DNA of 64,000 nt from Saprolegnia diclina VS20 (Eukaryota > Oomycota > Saprolegniomycetes > Saprolegniales > Saprolegniaceae): assembly GCF_000281045.1 (NCBI RefSeq), contig NW_008246074.1, forward strand, positions 1,016,573 to 1,080,572. Reading direction: 5' to 3'. The notes below the pieces were generated by a model. It ran no database searches and was not told where the DNA came from. It was given only the letters and a program-made list of their open reading frames with translations. The translations under genes were made by a program, and so were the position numbers. Each line of letters opens with the position of its first letter. Within the stretch, counting starts at the first letter, position 1. This document shows positions 42,830-53,803 of this stretch, in pieces.

Positions 42830-43719
42830 ACTTGTCGGATTTTTATACACAACACCGATGATTATTGTAATTTGAACGTCGTGTGCGACCTTACGAACCC
42901 TCGATTGTCATCGTCTACTTCACGGCCATTTGCACGGAAGAGCACGTGCAGGATCACATCATGGTGCATGGAGACGAGCCGGCGACAGCAGTGGTATGCA
43001 GCGACACAGTGTTGCACGCTTTCCGTGTTGCATAAAAAGTGCTGGGCTCGGCGTCTCTGTCAGAGCCAAGCACGACGTGGCCGCGCGACAAAGCCCCAGC
43101 TCCACCCTCGTTGCTCGCGCATGTTGCCCGTGGACATGCAGCACCGTCGGAGCCGCCTCGGGTCGTCGAGCTGCTCGATCTCACGACCGACGACGTGGGT
43201 TGCATGCAAGGTGTCGATCACAGCAAGGCCTGGATCATACTAGGAGTAGAAGAAGCGTAGCATTAGCCAAGTAGATTCGATCGAGCTGATAATGCGTTGG
43301 CCTCGGCGTCCGAGAGCTCGACGCCGAGCGAGTAGATACGACGAACAGGTCACCAAACGGAACGACTGGTCGACCTTGCGTTGCGGGACTCCTTGCCATG
43401 ACGAGAGGCTGTCTCCAGCAGCTCTTCGGTTTCATGACCTCGTCTTAGGCCTCAAGCGCTAGTTGCGTACCATCAAGAGCAATCCCGTCCATGCATGCAT
43501 GCGACCAGGTAGATCTTCCTCGCTTCGTCTAGTCGCATAGGAAGTACCTCGGCCGACGAGCAACGTCGCCTTGCTCGGCCTGTCGTCACGGCCTGTCGGC
43601 GGATACCTTTTTGGCCAATCGCAGAGCGCCCCCGCGCACGACGCGTTTTGATTGGTCACGACTAGCGAATCTGCCACTGCCTGCGATCATCACTTTTTCG
43701 TTTGGAACAAGCTTGGCAC
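42830..43719. other. Intergenic between calmodulin and RDR, no gene recognised
   Basis: Contains only short open frames without family resemblance. Confidence 0.4.
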
Positions 43720-46700
43720 ATGGGGCTGCCGCTGGAAGACGTGCTCGAGGCCATGGACGTCGATGTTGACGCAGCGACGACCGACGCGGCGACGGCCAAA
43801 GCCATTGCAGAGAGCCCAACGCTGACGCAGGCGGCGACGAACCCGGTCTTTACCGCCGTCTTGCGCAACTTTGACTTCAAGCGCAGCGCGGCCGAGATTG
43901 TGGCGCACTGCGCGTGCAGTGGCGTCGTCGACATTGTGCGCTGTCACATACGCACGCCACAGCCCAAAACGCCGCGCAAGAAGACGGCGATCGTGTCGGT
44001 CGCGTCGCGCCTCGGGTTGGAGCGGCTGCTGCAACTCGACAAGACGCACTGGGACAAGCGCCCGTTGTACGTGCGTGAGAGCAAGGACCCGGCGCTGGCG
44101 GCGCTTGTGCACGACACACTCTCGCGCCGGTTTGCAGCCGCTTCGTTTCACATTGTGCCATCGATCGAGACGGCTGAGATGGTCCCACCGCGGTTTTCGG
44201 CCACGCGAGACGTAGCCTTTCTCTGCAACGGGCGGAGCGCCGACGCCTTCTCGATCGAGTTTGACGCGCACCGTGTGACGTTCAAGGTGGCGTCGGTCGC
44301 GACCTGCAGCGTTGGCACGGACGAGGCGGGCGACACGGTTATCTGGCTCACGCTTCGCCGCGCACCGTTTGTCTTTCGATCCGGCGACACCGATGACAAC
44401 CCGTTTTCGAGTCTGTTTGCGGACTTTGGGCGCCTCTTGCAGCCATCAACGCTCTGGGAGCGCGATGCCAGCGGCTGCAAGGACACGGGCGAGTGGGTGC
44501 GCTGCGTGGACCCGTCGCCGGCCAAGGCCTTTGGCATGTACCTCTGCTACCAGCTCGTCTTGACGTCATCCTCGCCGAGCGACGTCCTCGACGTGCTTCG
44601 ACGCATGGGTCTCGAGCACGTGGCATTCGCTGAAGCAACGCTGCCGCGCCTCCCGCCCGCGCCGTCGCTGAGATTGCCAGAGTCGGACTGGAGCGGCGGC
44701 TTTGATGCGCTCTTGGCGCCGCTCTCGGAGGCGATGCGGTACGCTCTGCACGTGCTTGTCAGCAACCACGTGATTGTGTTGACGCACGCCGCCCAAGTCT
44801 CGGCGCTTGTTGCTGCGCTGCTCGCATCGACCGTCTCGGCTGCGGCCATTATGCGGCTGGCGCACTGGCGCCACCGGCGCACGTCGTCGGCGTGGCGCAA
44901 GCTCTTGGCGACGATCGAGGCACCGCCGCCGCCGCCACGACCGGATCCACCAAGTGTCGTCCGGGTCCGGCGCGTGCTCGTGACGCCCTTGCGCATTGTT
45001 GTCGACGTGCCCGACCTCGATGCGTCCAACCGCGTCCTGCGTCTCTACGCTACGCACCTCGACCGCTTTGTCCGCGCGACCTTTGTCGACGAACACTATG
45101 GGTCAGTGCACCGCGTCAAGCGCGATATACCCCACCGGATCGCGTCGATTGTGAGAGATGGCTTGTACATTGCGGGCAACCACTATGTGTTTCTTGGCTA
45201 CTCGAACGCGCAGCTGCGCAGCCAAAGCGCCTGGTTCTACAATGCGCCAAACGACGCGTCGGCCCCCAGCGTGGCTGCCATTCACGCGTCGCTTGGCGAT
45301 TTTCTGGCGATTCCGACAGTCGGCAAGCGCGGTGCGCGGCTCGGCCAAGCGTTTAGTGGCACGGCCACCGCGGTCGTCGTGCCCCTGTACGAGACGCGCA
45401 CCGTGCCCGACATTGAGCGCAACGGCTACTGCTTTTCCGACGGCGTCGGCACCATCTCGGTGGCCTTGGCCAAAACGGTGGCGCACGCGCTGCAGCTCGA
45501 GACCATCCCGTCGGCCTTCCAGATTCGGTACGGCGGGTACAAGGGCGTCTTGTCGGTCGACCCGCTGCTGTGTGGCAATGTGCGCATGGCGCTGCGCCCG
45601 AGCATGCGCAAGTTTGAGTCGTCGCACTGCGCGCTCGAGATTTGCTCGACGGCGTCGCGTATGAGCTGCTACTTGAACCGCCAGCTCATTTCGGTGCTGT
45701 CGGCGCGCGGCGTCCATGACACGGCGTTTCTAGCGCTCTACGACGCCATGCTCTCGAGCCTCGACGCGTGCCTCGGGAGCGCGGTCGCGGCGGCGCAGCT
45801 CGTGGCCACCCACGACCCGAGCAGTCCCGTTGCCAAGCTCTTGGCGGCCGGCGTCGGTCTCGACGACCGCTACGTGTTTGAGTGGATTGGTGTGCTTCGG
45901 AGTCGGCTACTGCGCAACGTGGAGCTCAAGGCGCGCATTTTGGTCCCGAACGGCGTCAACCTCGTGGGCGTTGTCGATGAAACGAGGTCGCTGCCAGCGC
46001 ACACTGTGTTTTTCCAAACCCGCGGCGAGACGCCGGCGTTTGGGTCGACGATTGCGGTCGGCCGGTGTCCGTGTCTGCACCCGGGCGACATTCAGTGCCT
46101 CACGCTCGTCGATGCGCCGGCCTTGCGCCACTTGTACGACGTGCTCGTGTTTTCGTCGGCCGGCGACCGCCCGGACCCCGACACGATGGCCGGTGGCGAC
46201 CTCGACGGCGATGTCTACTTTTGTATTTGGGACGAGCGACTGCTGCCGACGACGACGTACCCGCCGATGGAGCCCGGGGTCGCAGCGACGCCACCGACGT
46301 CGGTGGACCCGACCATGAACGTACGGTGAATCGATAATGTGGAAGACGCTGATGGAAGCGATGTATAGGCGATTGGTCGGTTCTACGTTGACTACCTCAT
46401 GAACGACAACCTCGGGCAAATTGCCAACACGCACGTTGTGCTCTGCGACCTAAGTCCTCACGGCGCGTGCGACCCGCTCGCGCTCGCGTTTGCGTCGGCG
46501 CACGCGGTCGCGGTCGACTACGCCAAGTCGGGCATCCCCGCGTCGATTCCCAAGTACCCGCCGATGGATGTGTACCCCGACTTTATGGACAAGCCCGACA
46601 AGGGCGTGTACGAGTCGACCAAAGTCCTCGGGCAACTGTACCGCCGCGCCAAGACTGCGCGGCTCTATGAGCCCACGTGCGACGCCAAGATGCTCCGCTG

Positions 46701-47115
46701 CCTCGCGCCCGGGTTTGAAATGTACCAAGCCGACGCGCTCGAGATGTTTGTCGACTACACGTCGGCGCTCTATGACGTGGCGACGCGGTTTGAAGTCGCG
46801 ACCGAAGCCGAGCTTGTCTCGGGCTACGTGCGGCACCTCTCGGCCAAGGTCTGTCGCACGCGCGGCGCCAAGGCCAGTGACGACACGCTCGAGCGCCTCC
46901 GCCTCGCTGTCCGCCGCGTCCAACAAGAGTTTACCGACGTGTTTTGGGCCGAGTTTACCGAGCCCAACGACGACGATCTTCGTGTGCTCCAGAAGGCGTC
47001 GGCGTGGTATCACTGCGCGTACACGTATGTGTGGCCGACGGGGCATGCACCGTACTTGAGCTTTGGCTGGCTCGCGCTCGGGCCCATGTGCCACCTCGTG
47101 CGCGCCAGCCAGTAG
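43720..47115 (+). CDS. Cellular RNA-dependent RNA polymerase (RNA-silencing RDR)
   Basis: Copies aberrant or target RNAs into double strands for Dicer in RNA silencing. 1,115 residues in two exons (43720-46320 and 46369-47115, 48-nt intron). The start is the ATG at 43720 (MGLPLEDVLEAMDV); the frame is open slightly upstream but without ATG. The catalytic double-psi barrel signature AGGDLDGDVYFCIWD lies near residue 825 with all three aspartates. Supporting blocks are RNGYCFSDGVGTIS, FQIRYGGYKGVLSVDP, MRPSMRKFES-like PSMRKFESSHCALEI, NRQLISVL, GRCPCLHPGDIQCL and (exon 2) FYVDYLMNDNLGQIANTHV, AVAVDYAKSGIPASIP and KYPPMDVYPDFMDK. It looks intact. It is a host-type gene of the eukaryotic RDR family, not viral. 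Confidence 0.94.
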
Positions 47116-47286
47116 TGCCGACTCGTTGTATGTCGAGAGAAGAACCCAAATGCGTGCAGATGTCGGTGGTTGGGTTGAGAACGCAGTGGTGGTGGTGGAC
47201 GGGGTGCATGGAAGAAGCGGTCGCGACGCCGACGATCCTCACAGAGACGCCATCGACGTTATGTACACGGATAGGTATAAAGCTCA

Positions 47287-47670
47287 TTAGGCTGCTGGTT
47301 TTTCTTCGGCTTCCTTTTCTTTGGCATCGTCGATCTTGGTCTCGACCTTGACCTCTTCGGTTTCCGAGACTTGGAGCACGACGAGCGTAAACTTGGCGTA
47401 CTGCGCGATGATCATTTCGTGGAGCTTGGTGCGGAGGCGGAGGCACTCGATGTCGCTCTCGGCCGCGTCAAAGAGCTTGGTGAGGTATTTCTTGGAGCGC
47501 GCGTAGAGGTTGAGGATGTGGTACGCGTGCATGACGGCCATCTTGTACTCCATGTTCTCGTACTTGATGACGATCCCGTCGTTGTTCATGACGATGTACG
47601 AGAAGAAGCCGGGCTTGGCCTTGAGCGCCTTGATCGTCTCCTCGACCTCGTTCGGCGCGTTGTTGGCCAT
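47287..47670 (-). CDS. Dynein light chain, roadblock/LC7 type
   Basis: Light chain of cytoplasmic or axonemal dynein. 127 residues in one exon; the core of about 97 residues is of family length and the extra is an acidic-basic tail (KVETKIDDAKEKEAEEKPAA). The start MANNAPNEVEETIKALKAK is the first in-frame Met after a T-rich leader. The roadblock fold is shown by GFFSYIVMNNDGIVIKYE, HAYHILNLYARSKKYLTKLF and LRLRTKLHEMIIAQYAKFTL, matching the LRIRTKKHEIMIAPD-type block of LC7 proteins. It is convergent with RDR (171 nt) and divergent from the AAA ATPase gene, with start codons 91 nt apart. Confidence 0.9.
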   Translation of the reverse strand: MANNAPNEVEETIKALKAKPGFFSYIVMNNDGIVIKYENMEYKMAVMHAYHILNLYARSKKYLTKLFDAAESDIECLRLRTKLHEMIIAQYAKFTLVVLQVSETEEVKVETKIDDAKEKEAEEKPAA

Positions 47671-47761
47671 TGCACTATGGATCTTAGAGGGGCACACACA
47701 CACTAATTTCAAATAGTGTGCTACAAGTGGAATAGTGTCAAGTGCAATCTCGACGACTGGC

Positions 47762-50325
47762 ATGGATCGGGTTGCCTACAGTGGCCATGGCGATCTCCCG
47801 CTCAACGTGGCGCGCCTCGTGGAGCGTTCCGACGGCCAAGCGCCAATTCGCTGCGTGCGCCTCACACACGCTGCGAATTCAGCAATGATCCTCTGCGCCG
47901 GCTGGACGGCCCGCGCCAACGACGACGACGAGGTGCGCGATGTGCAGCTACCGCCATGGATGTTGCACGTGCTTGGCATGACGCACGGCGCCAATGGCCT
48001 CGTGTGCAAGACCATCGATGTGCCAGAAGACGTCGCCGAGTCCATTGTCATCGAGCCGTTGGGTGCATTTCCGCTGCAACGCGGGTCGCCATTGCTGCCG
48101 CAAGTGCTCGTCGACAACACGCTCGACCTCTCGACGACTTTTGGCCGCCAAGTCGCGTACGTCAGCGCCGGTCATACCGTCGCAGTCCTGGTTCTCGGTC
48201 TGCCGTACCTCTTTCGTGTGCATGCGATTGCGACAGCGACCAACCCAGCGGCGCCCCTTGCACGCGTCGGCCGCGCCACCTTGGTCCAACTTGCGCAGTC
48301 CACGGACGCCTCGTCGACGCTCGCCAAGAGCAGCAGACAGCTCGACGAGGTATGGGCGTCGCATCCGTGGCGAGAACGCATCGAGCGCCATGGTTTTGCC
48401 GGCTACGAAAATACCGTCGACGACGTGCTCTTCCACCTCCGTCTCGTGCTTCTCACGTCGTCCGAGTACGTCGCGTCCCACGGCCTGCTCGTGCGCGGTG
48501 TCCACGGCGTAGGCAAGACGCTCTTGCTCCAAGCGCTCGGAGCGCAGCTCCGAAGCCTCGGGATCCCCGTCGTGTACCTCGAGGGCATGTCGTTGATGCT
48601 CGAGTCGGCCGTGACGACGGCGTTTCCATCCCCGACAGCCTTCTTGGCCCACAAGCTCCAGTCGTTGGCAGACTTTGGTGTCCTTTTGCTCGACAATGTC
48701 GAAGCATGCTTTGAAGAGAACGAAGTGTCGCCCATGGGTCGCAGCCTCCTCCAGGTGCTCGATTCGATTGGCTCGAGGCGCGTCGTCGTCGTCGCGTCAT
48801 CGACGATCGGTCTTCCTGCGTCGGCCACGCGTGTCGGGCGACTCGAGCGTGAATTGGAGCTGCCCGTGCCGAGTGAAGTGTGCCGGCAAGCAATTCTGCG
48901 CCGGCTGCTCCTCGCGGCGGCGCTGGACGCGCCTCACAACGACGTAGCCCATCGTGTGGCGCTTGCGACCGGCGGCTACGTCGCCAAGGACCTTGTCCGC
49001 GTCTGCCGGTATGCACTCGCCTCGTCCAAGCTCCAGGAGGCACCGACTGTCGTGTGGCAAGACTTTGTCAAGGTACGTCGCTTTGTCATGTCTGGATGAT
49101 GACCGAATCCAGGCGCTCGGGGTGACGACGCCGTCGCAGCTCCAAACCCTCAACGTGCAGGCGCCGGGCGCGGCCTTGGCGAGCTGGACGCTGTTTGCAG
49201 GGTATTCGGCGCTCAAGAACCGCCTCCTCGAGCTCATCTCATACCGCTTTGAGCGAAAAGAAGCGCTTGCGGCCCTCGGTGTGCAGAGTGTCTCGGGCAT
49301 TCTGCTGTACGGTCCGTCGGGCTGCGGCAAAACGACGCTCGTGCGTGGCCTCGCGGCCAAGTGCAACGCCAACTTTGTGCGCGTCCAGGTTGATAGATTG
49401 ATATTTTGGACGATGGATGCACTCTGTGCTGCTAGTCATCCGACCTTTTGTCCAAGTACTTTGGCGAGACGGAAAAGTCGATCCGAGACGTGTTTGGTAC
49501 GTACTTGTCTCGAACATCAATTGATGACGTCGGCGCGTAGCACGGGCACGAGCGTCGGCGCCGTGCATTTTGTTTTTTGACGAAGTACGCGCTCTCGATG
49601 ATCGATGAGATGTCTGCTTCGACTCACGTTTCCTAGCTCGACGCGATCGCAGAGAAGCGAGCGTTCGACAGTACGTCGTGACTCAGCTGGCGGGGCCTCT
49701 GTAGTAACTCCACTAGGTTCTGGCGGCGGCAGCAGCAGCAGTGTCTACGCCCGCGTCTTATCCACGCTGCTCAACGAAATGGACGGCGTTGGCGGGTGCG
49801 ACCCTTCTGCGTCCTGTCTTGCTCGACCAACGACCCCCCATGTAGGCAAGCGTCCGAGGTGATTGTGATGGCCGCTACCAACCGCAAGGATGCACTTGAT
49901 GCGGTTCGCGCCCCGAATCTCGAAGCACAATGTACACATCATTATTGTCTTTGGCTAGGCTCTTGTGCGACCGGGCCGCATTGACCAAGCCCTTGAAGTT
50001 GGGTACCCCGATCAAAACGACCGCCTCGTAGTCCAGCCAACGTGGTGCACGGATACTGATAGATTGATATTAGGCCATTTTCGAATCGTACACGCGTCGC
50101 ATGCCATTGGCAGAGGACGTCGACGTCGCCGCTCTCGCATCGACGCCGTTTGATTTGCGCAGCGATTTGAGCAAGATGGAGCGGGCAGCGCACATGACAG
50201 GCGCCGACATTGGCGCCATCTGCAAAGCCGCCGCCTTCCACGCGCTGCGCCACGATGTCGATGCAGCGTCTGTAGCGATGGCACACTTTCGAGCCGCGAT
50301 CGCCTCGCGCCTCGAGCGCGTCTAA
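47762..50325 (+). CDS. Tandem AAA ATPase of the AFG2/SPATA5L1 (Cdc48-like) group
   Basis: About 720 residues in nine exons. An N-terminal region (starting MDRVAYSGHGDLPLNVARLV) is followed by two AAA modules. D1 has Walker A GVHGVGKTLLLQ, but a degenerate Walker B (FGVLLLDNVEACF, Asn where Glu is expected), so D1 may bind but not hydrolyse ATP. D2 is complete: Walker A GPSGCGKTTLVR, pore/sensor LLSKYFGETEKSIRDVF, Walker B CILFFDELDAIAEKRA, STLLNEMDGVGG, MAATNRKDALD, the Arg-finger region ALVRPGRIDQALEVGYPD, and HMTGADIGAICKAAAFHAL. The related AFG2 proteins work in ribosome-precursor maturation. PEX6-like identity is less likely given the D2 resemblance. Five introns fall within 600 nt of the D2 part. 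The stop overlaps the convergent kinase stop. Confidence 0.82.
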
Positions 50326-51764
50326 GGCTCTGTGCCCTCTTCTACCTTAATACTGCTGCTGTTGGTCTTGGCGCTTTTGCTATTGCGCTCTCTCGGGTTG
50401 ATCATGGCCAGCGCGTCTGCGAGGCGTCCGTGGACCTTGCGTTTCACGCGTTGGACGCAGACCGTTGGCNNNNNNNNNNNNNNNNNNNNNNNNNNNNNNN
50501 NNNNNNNNNNNNNNNNNNNNNNNNNNNNNNNNNNNNNNNNNNNNNNNNNNNNNNNNNNNNNNNNNNNNNNNNNNNNNNNNNNNNNNNNNNNNNNNNNNNN
50601 NNNNNNNNNNNNNNNNNNNNNNNNNNNNNNNNNNNNNNNNNNNNNNNNNNNNNNNNNNNNNNNNNNNNNNNNNNNNNNNNNNNNNNNNNNNNNNNNNNNN
50701 NNNNNNNNNNNNNNNNNNNNNNNNGCATCGAGTGCGTAGGCGTCGGCGATCGCGTCGAGCGAGATGCTCGGCAGCGTCGCCTGGCGCTCGAATGCCTTGG
50801 TGTAGAGCCCGTGCGACAAGACCTAATGCGATAACTCACTGCGGCGTAGGTATGGTGTGACGCACCGTCGAGAGCGGCGTCGGGGCGAGCTGCTGCATCT
50901 GGACGAGCAGCGCCAAGCGGTCGGTGGCGTTAAAGAGAGGCTGACCGAGGAGGCACTCGAGCACGATGCAGCCGAGCGACCACATGTCGGCCGCGCACGA
51001 GATGGAGACGCCCATGGCCACCTCGGGCGCGCGGTAGAGGATCGTTTGGATGTCGAAGCCGTGGTCCGTCGCCATTGTCTGCACGCTCACGTTGTCGATC
51101 GCGTTGCCAAAGTCGATGAGCTTGATATCGGCTCTCGCGGCGTCGCGGTAGAGAATGTTTTCGGGCTTGAGGTCGGCGTGGATGATGTTCTAGCATGCCA
51201 TCAGTACGACGCCTTGGGGACGAACAAGCATCACGTCGTACCATGTCGTGAAGCACGGCGAGGGCTGCGCACGTCTGCGCCACCTGCAGGAGGACCATCA
51301 GTACCCGTCTCGCCACAATCACGTACGATGGTTCGAAGCGCCACGAGCTCCATATGACGGCGCGCGACGACCTTGGCTGGACAATGACGCATGTGCTCCA
51401 CGATGGACGCCCATTCGTATTCCTCTGCCGACGCCCGCGGGCGCTGGAAGATGGCCGGTCCCAGCAACTCCATCGCGATGCACAACGAGCCGCGAAACTC
51501 AAAGGCGTGGATGAACGACACGATCGGCACGTGGTGGTCGGGGTCACGGGCGTCGACGGCGCGGAGCAGCGCGACCTCAAGCTCGCCCGCGACGAGCAGC
51601 GACGGCGCAAACACCTTGATCGCGACCTGCGTCTGGCGGTGCGTGTCGAGGGCGAGAAGCACGACGCCCGAGATGCCATGGCCAAGCTCGCGCAGGAAGA
51701 GAAAGCGGTCGTCAAGGCGCGTCGTCCCATGGATGAGGTCCATGCTGCTGCTGCTGATGGCCAT
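50322..51764 (-). CDS. DYRK-like protein kinase (contains an assembly gap)
   Basis: CMGC-group Ser/Thr kinase. The start MAISSSSMDLIHGTTRLDDR leads into the glycine loop LGHGISGVVLLA, the ATP-binding AIKVF lysine, and (across introns) AALAVLHDMNIIHADLKPEN (catalytic HAD in place of HRD, as HCDLKPEN in DYRK), LIDFGNA (DFG), ILYRAPEVAMG (activation loop and APE) and DMWSLGCIVLECLLGQPLF. After an intron the frame continues VLSHGLYTKAFERQATLP into the 255-N gap, and resumes TVCVQRVKRKVHGRLADALAMINPRERNS, ending EEGTEP. The C-lobe is therefore incomplete in this assembly. The start must lie downstream of the neighbouring stop at 51904; the Met at 51743 is an alternative. Confidence 0.82.
50470..50724. 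other. Assembly gap (255 N)
   Basis: A run of N within the C-terminal part of the kinase gene. The true length is unknown if the gap size was estimated. Confidence 0.99.
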
Positions 51765-51903
51765 CCTCTTCGGCCACGACTGCGGACTGCTGCTGCATGG
51801 CTCGAAATAAAATAACTCGTGATTTGTATGGTGGTCAATAAAATTAAAGCTACCGGCTGGTGACACCGACGACGACGACGACAGAGGACATGGACGACGA
51901 CGA

Positions 51904-53037
51904 CTAGGCAAACGACGTCACCGACTTGGCGACGGTCGCCTTGGGCCGCGCCGGCGCCGGGGCGACGTTGGCGGTCTGGCAGGCGACCAGCGCTTGGCAG
52001 GCGGCGGCTTCGTTAGCCTGCTGTTGCCGCAGCTGCTGCCGCAAGTAGGCGACTTCGCCGTGCAGCTGAAGGTTTTCTTGCTGCACCTGCATAAGCATCG
52101 TGCGCAGGCGTGTCACTTCGTCTTCGGCCACCGAGGCCTCGGCTGTGGGCTTGGGCGGCGCCAATGGCGGGTACGACGTTGACGGCGGCGCCTCGACGCG
52201 GGGCATGATCGGCTGCATCGCCGGCGTGAGCTTGGGCGATTTCCGGAGAAACGAGGTGAGGCCGTTCGTGGACGGGTCGGTCGACGACGGAAAGAGACCG
52301 CCGTTGTAGGGTGGCGGTACCGGGAAGAGCGACGAGATGGACGGCGACGGCGGCGGCATGCCCGGCTTGATAGCAATTTGTTTCTTGAGCGGCCGCGGCT
52401 GCCGCGGCGACGGCGGCGGCTTTCGAGGGCTTGCTACCTTGGCGCGCTTCTCAGGAGGGCCCATCGACGACGACGATGACGACGACGATGCGTTTTGCTT
52501 AGGCAGTTTGGCTTCAAACTGTACGATCGTGAGCAAGAGCGACGAGCCGTACTTCTGGATCCAGTGGTGGTCACTCGGGCAGCACTGCTCGAGCTCGAGG
52601 ATGCTGCGCGGGCACGTGGTCGCGACCTGCGCGAGGATGTGCGTCGGGACCACGTCCCACGGGCCAATGCCTTCTTCCTGCACCGTCTTGTTGCGCCACG
52701 CTTGGAGGTACGCAAAGAGGAGCTTGGACTGCTCGTCACTGAGCCGGCGACCGCGCGCCTGCGCCGCCGCGGACGGGCTCGGTCGCTTGAGGAGGCGAGA
52801 GGCGTTCGACTGCTGGATCTGCATGATGCGCGTCTGGAGCGTCCCCTCGTTCGTAAAGTCGGCTTCGCTCTGCGCGGCCGCGAACAAGCTCTCTTCGATG
52901 CGCTTGGCCATGCCCGGCAGCTTCTGCAGCACGGCGGCCGGCGCGTTCGGCTTGAGCGCTGTTAGCACTGAGACGATCTGCTGCTGGACCGTCTCGCGCT
53001 TCGCAGGCGCCACGTACGCGCGCCAGTCCGAGACCAT
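51904..53037 (-). CDS. KIX and HRDC domain protein, probable transcription co-regulator
   Basis: 377 residues in one exon from MVSDWRAYVAPAKRETVQQQ. Residues 3-75 match a KIX domain of the CBP/plant-Med15 kind (DWRAYV, VLTALKP, KLPGMAKRIEESLFAAAQSE, RIMQIQQSN), which binds activator helices. Residues about 95-175 look like an HRDC domain (LSDEQSKLLFAYLQAWRNKT, GPWDVVPTHILAQVATTCP, WIQKYGSSLLLTIVQFE), normally a nucleic-acid or protein-binding module of RecQ helicases. The middle is Pro-, Ser- and Lys-rich, with a nuclear-signal-like PPEKRAKVASPRK. A C-terminal coiled coil follows (EDEVTRLRTMLMQVQQENLQ, GEVAYLRQQLRQQQ). An open frame extends 83 codons upstream but looks non-coding. Confidence 0.78.
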   Translation of the reverse strand: MVSDWRAYVAPAKRETVQQQIVSVLTALKPNAPAAVLQKLPGMAKRIEESLFAAAQSEADFTNEGTLQTRIMQIQQSNASRLLKRPSPSAAAQARGRRLSDEQSKLLFAYLQAWRNKTVQEEGIGPWDVVPTHILAQVATTCPRSILELEQCCPSDHHWIQKYGSSLLLTIVQFEAKLPKQNASSSSSSSSMGPPEKRAKVASPRKPPPSPRQPRPLKKQIAIKPGMPPPSPSISSLFPVPPPYNGGLFPSSTDPSTNGLTSFLRKSPKLTPAMQPIMPRVEAPPSTSYPPLAPPKPTAEASVAEDEVTRLRTMLMQVQQENLQLHGEVAYLRQQLRQQQANEAAACQALVACQTANVAPAPARPKATVAKSVTSFA

Positions 53038-53803
53038 ATCCGAGGTGCGTCGCGGGGCCGAAATAGCCAATTGAGAAATCGGACGGATGACGCACTCGGC
53101 GTGGCGTGTGCAGTTCCGACAAAGTGCGCTCGTCATCCCCAATCGACGACCGCTGTCCGCGCAAGTACGAAATACTGTCTGCGCAAGCTGGTACAACCCT
53201 CTTAAGTGCGTGCGCGTCGGAGCACCAGTGAACGGCATCATGGATGACGCGCGGTCGAGGTGTTGGCGCCATTTCAATCGCGCCAAGCGGAATGCATGCT
53301 TGCGGCTCTAAGATCTATAGACAGCTTGACGCTTAGGCCCTTTCTACTAGTGCTATTAGTATAATAGTACATATCGTCCAAGGATAGTAGAAGCTATAGT
53401 AGATACATCCTGCGGGCGGCCAAGCACGACCGGCTGGTCGTTTACTCAACGCGCGTCGTGTCCAGTAGGATTGAAGCCCGAGTTAATCGACATCGACTAG
53501 AGAGGCCATTCCTTTGCATTCAACAAGCATGAAGGAGTCAACATTTCGTGGTCAACGTAGTGTACTAGTTCTCTAGTTCTTAGAGCTTGATGGCCGCGCG
53601 CCCCATCATGGTCGGTCGGGTGAAGGCAGCGCGTTTGTGGGTAGGGTCCCAAGTGCAACCAACGTTCGTCCACGTCGCAGGTGTCGATGACAGCGTGTCG
53701 TTGGGTGCGCCATTGTAAATTGTACAATTGTACAATACAATTGATTTGCGCAAGACTAGAATTGGTCGGAGCGCAATAAATAGGCTATTGGCGCTCGCGT
53801 TTC
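53038..53803. other. Intergenic, probable transposon remnant
   Basis: Holds the possible Tc1/mariner fragment described separately and AT-rich TAGTA-repeat sequence near 53340-53400. No host gene is recognised. Confidence 0.4.
53497..53727 (-). mobile_element. Possible Tc1/mariner-like transposase fragment
   Basis: A minus-strand frame contains DVDERWLHLGPY, similar to the VHVDEKWFYL block around the second catalytic Asp of oomycete Tc1/mariner transposases. The fragment is short, no terminal repeats were found, and flanking sequence (TGTACAATTGTACA near 53720-53735) is palindromic. It is degenerate if it is real. Confidence 0.3.

Noticed and set aside
43235-43435. Possible transposase remnant between calmodulin and RDR
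   Set aside because: Short frames only, no recognisable DDE-type block, no terminal repeats.
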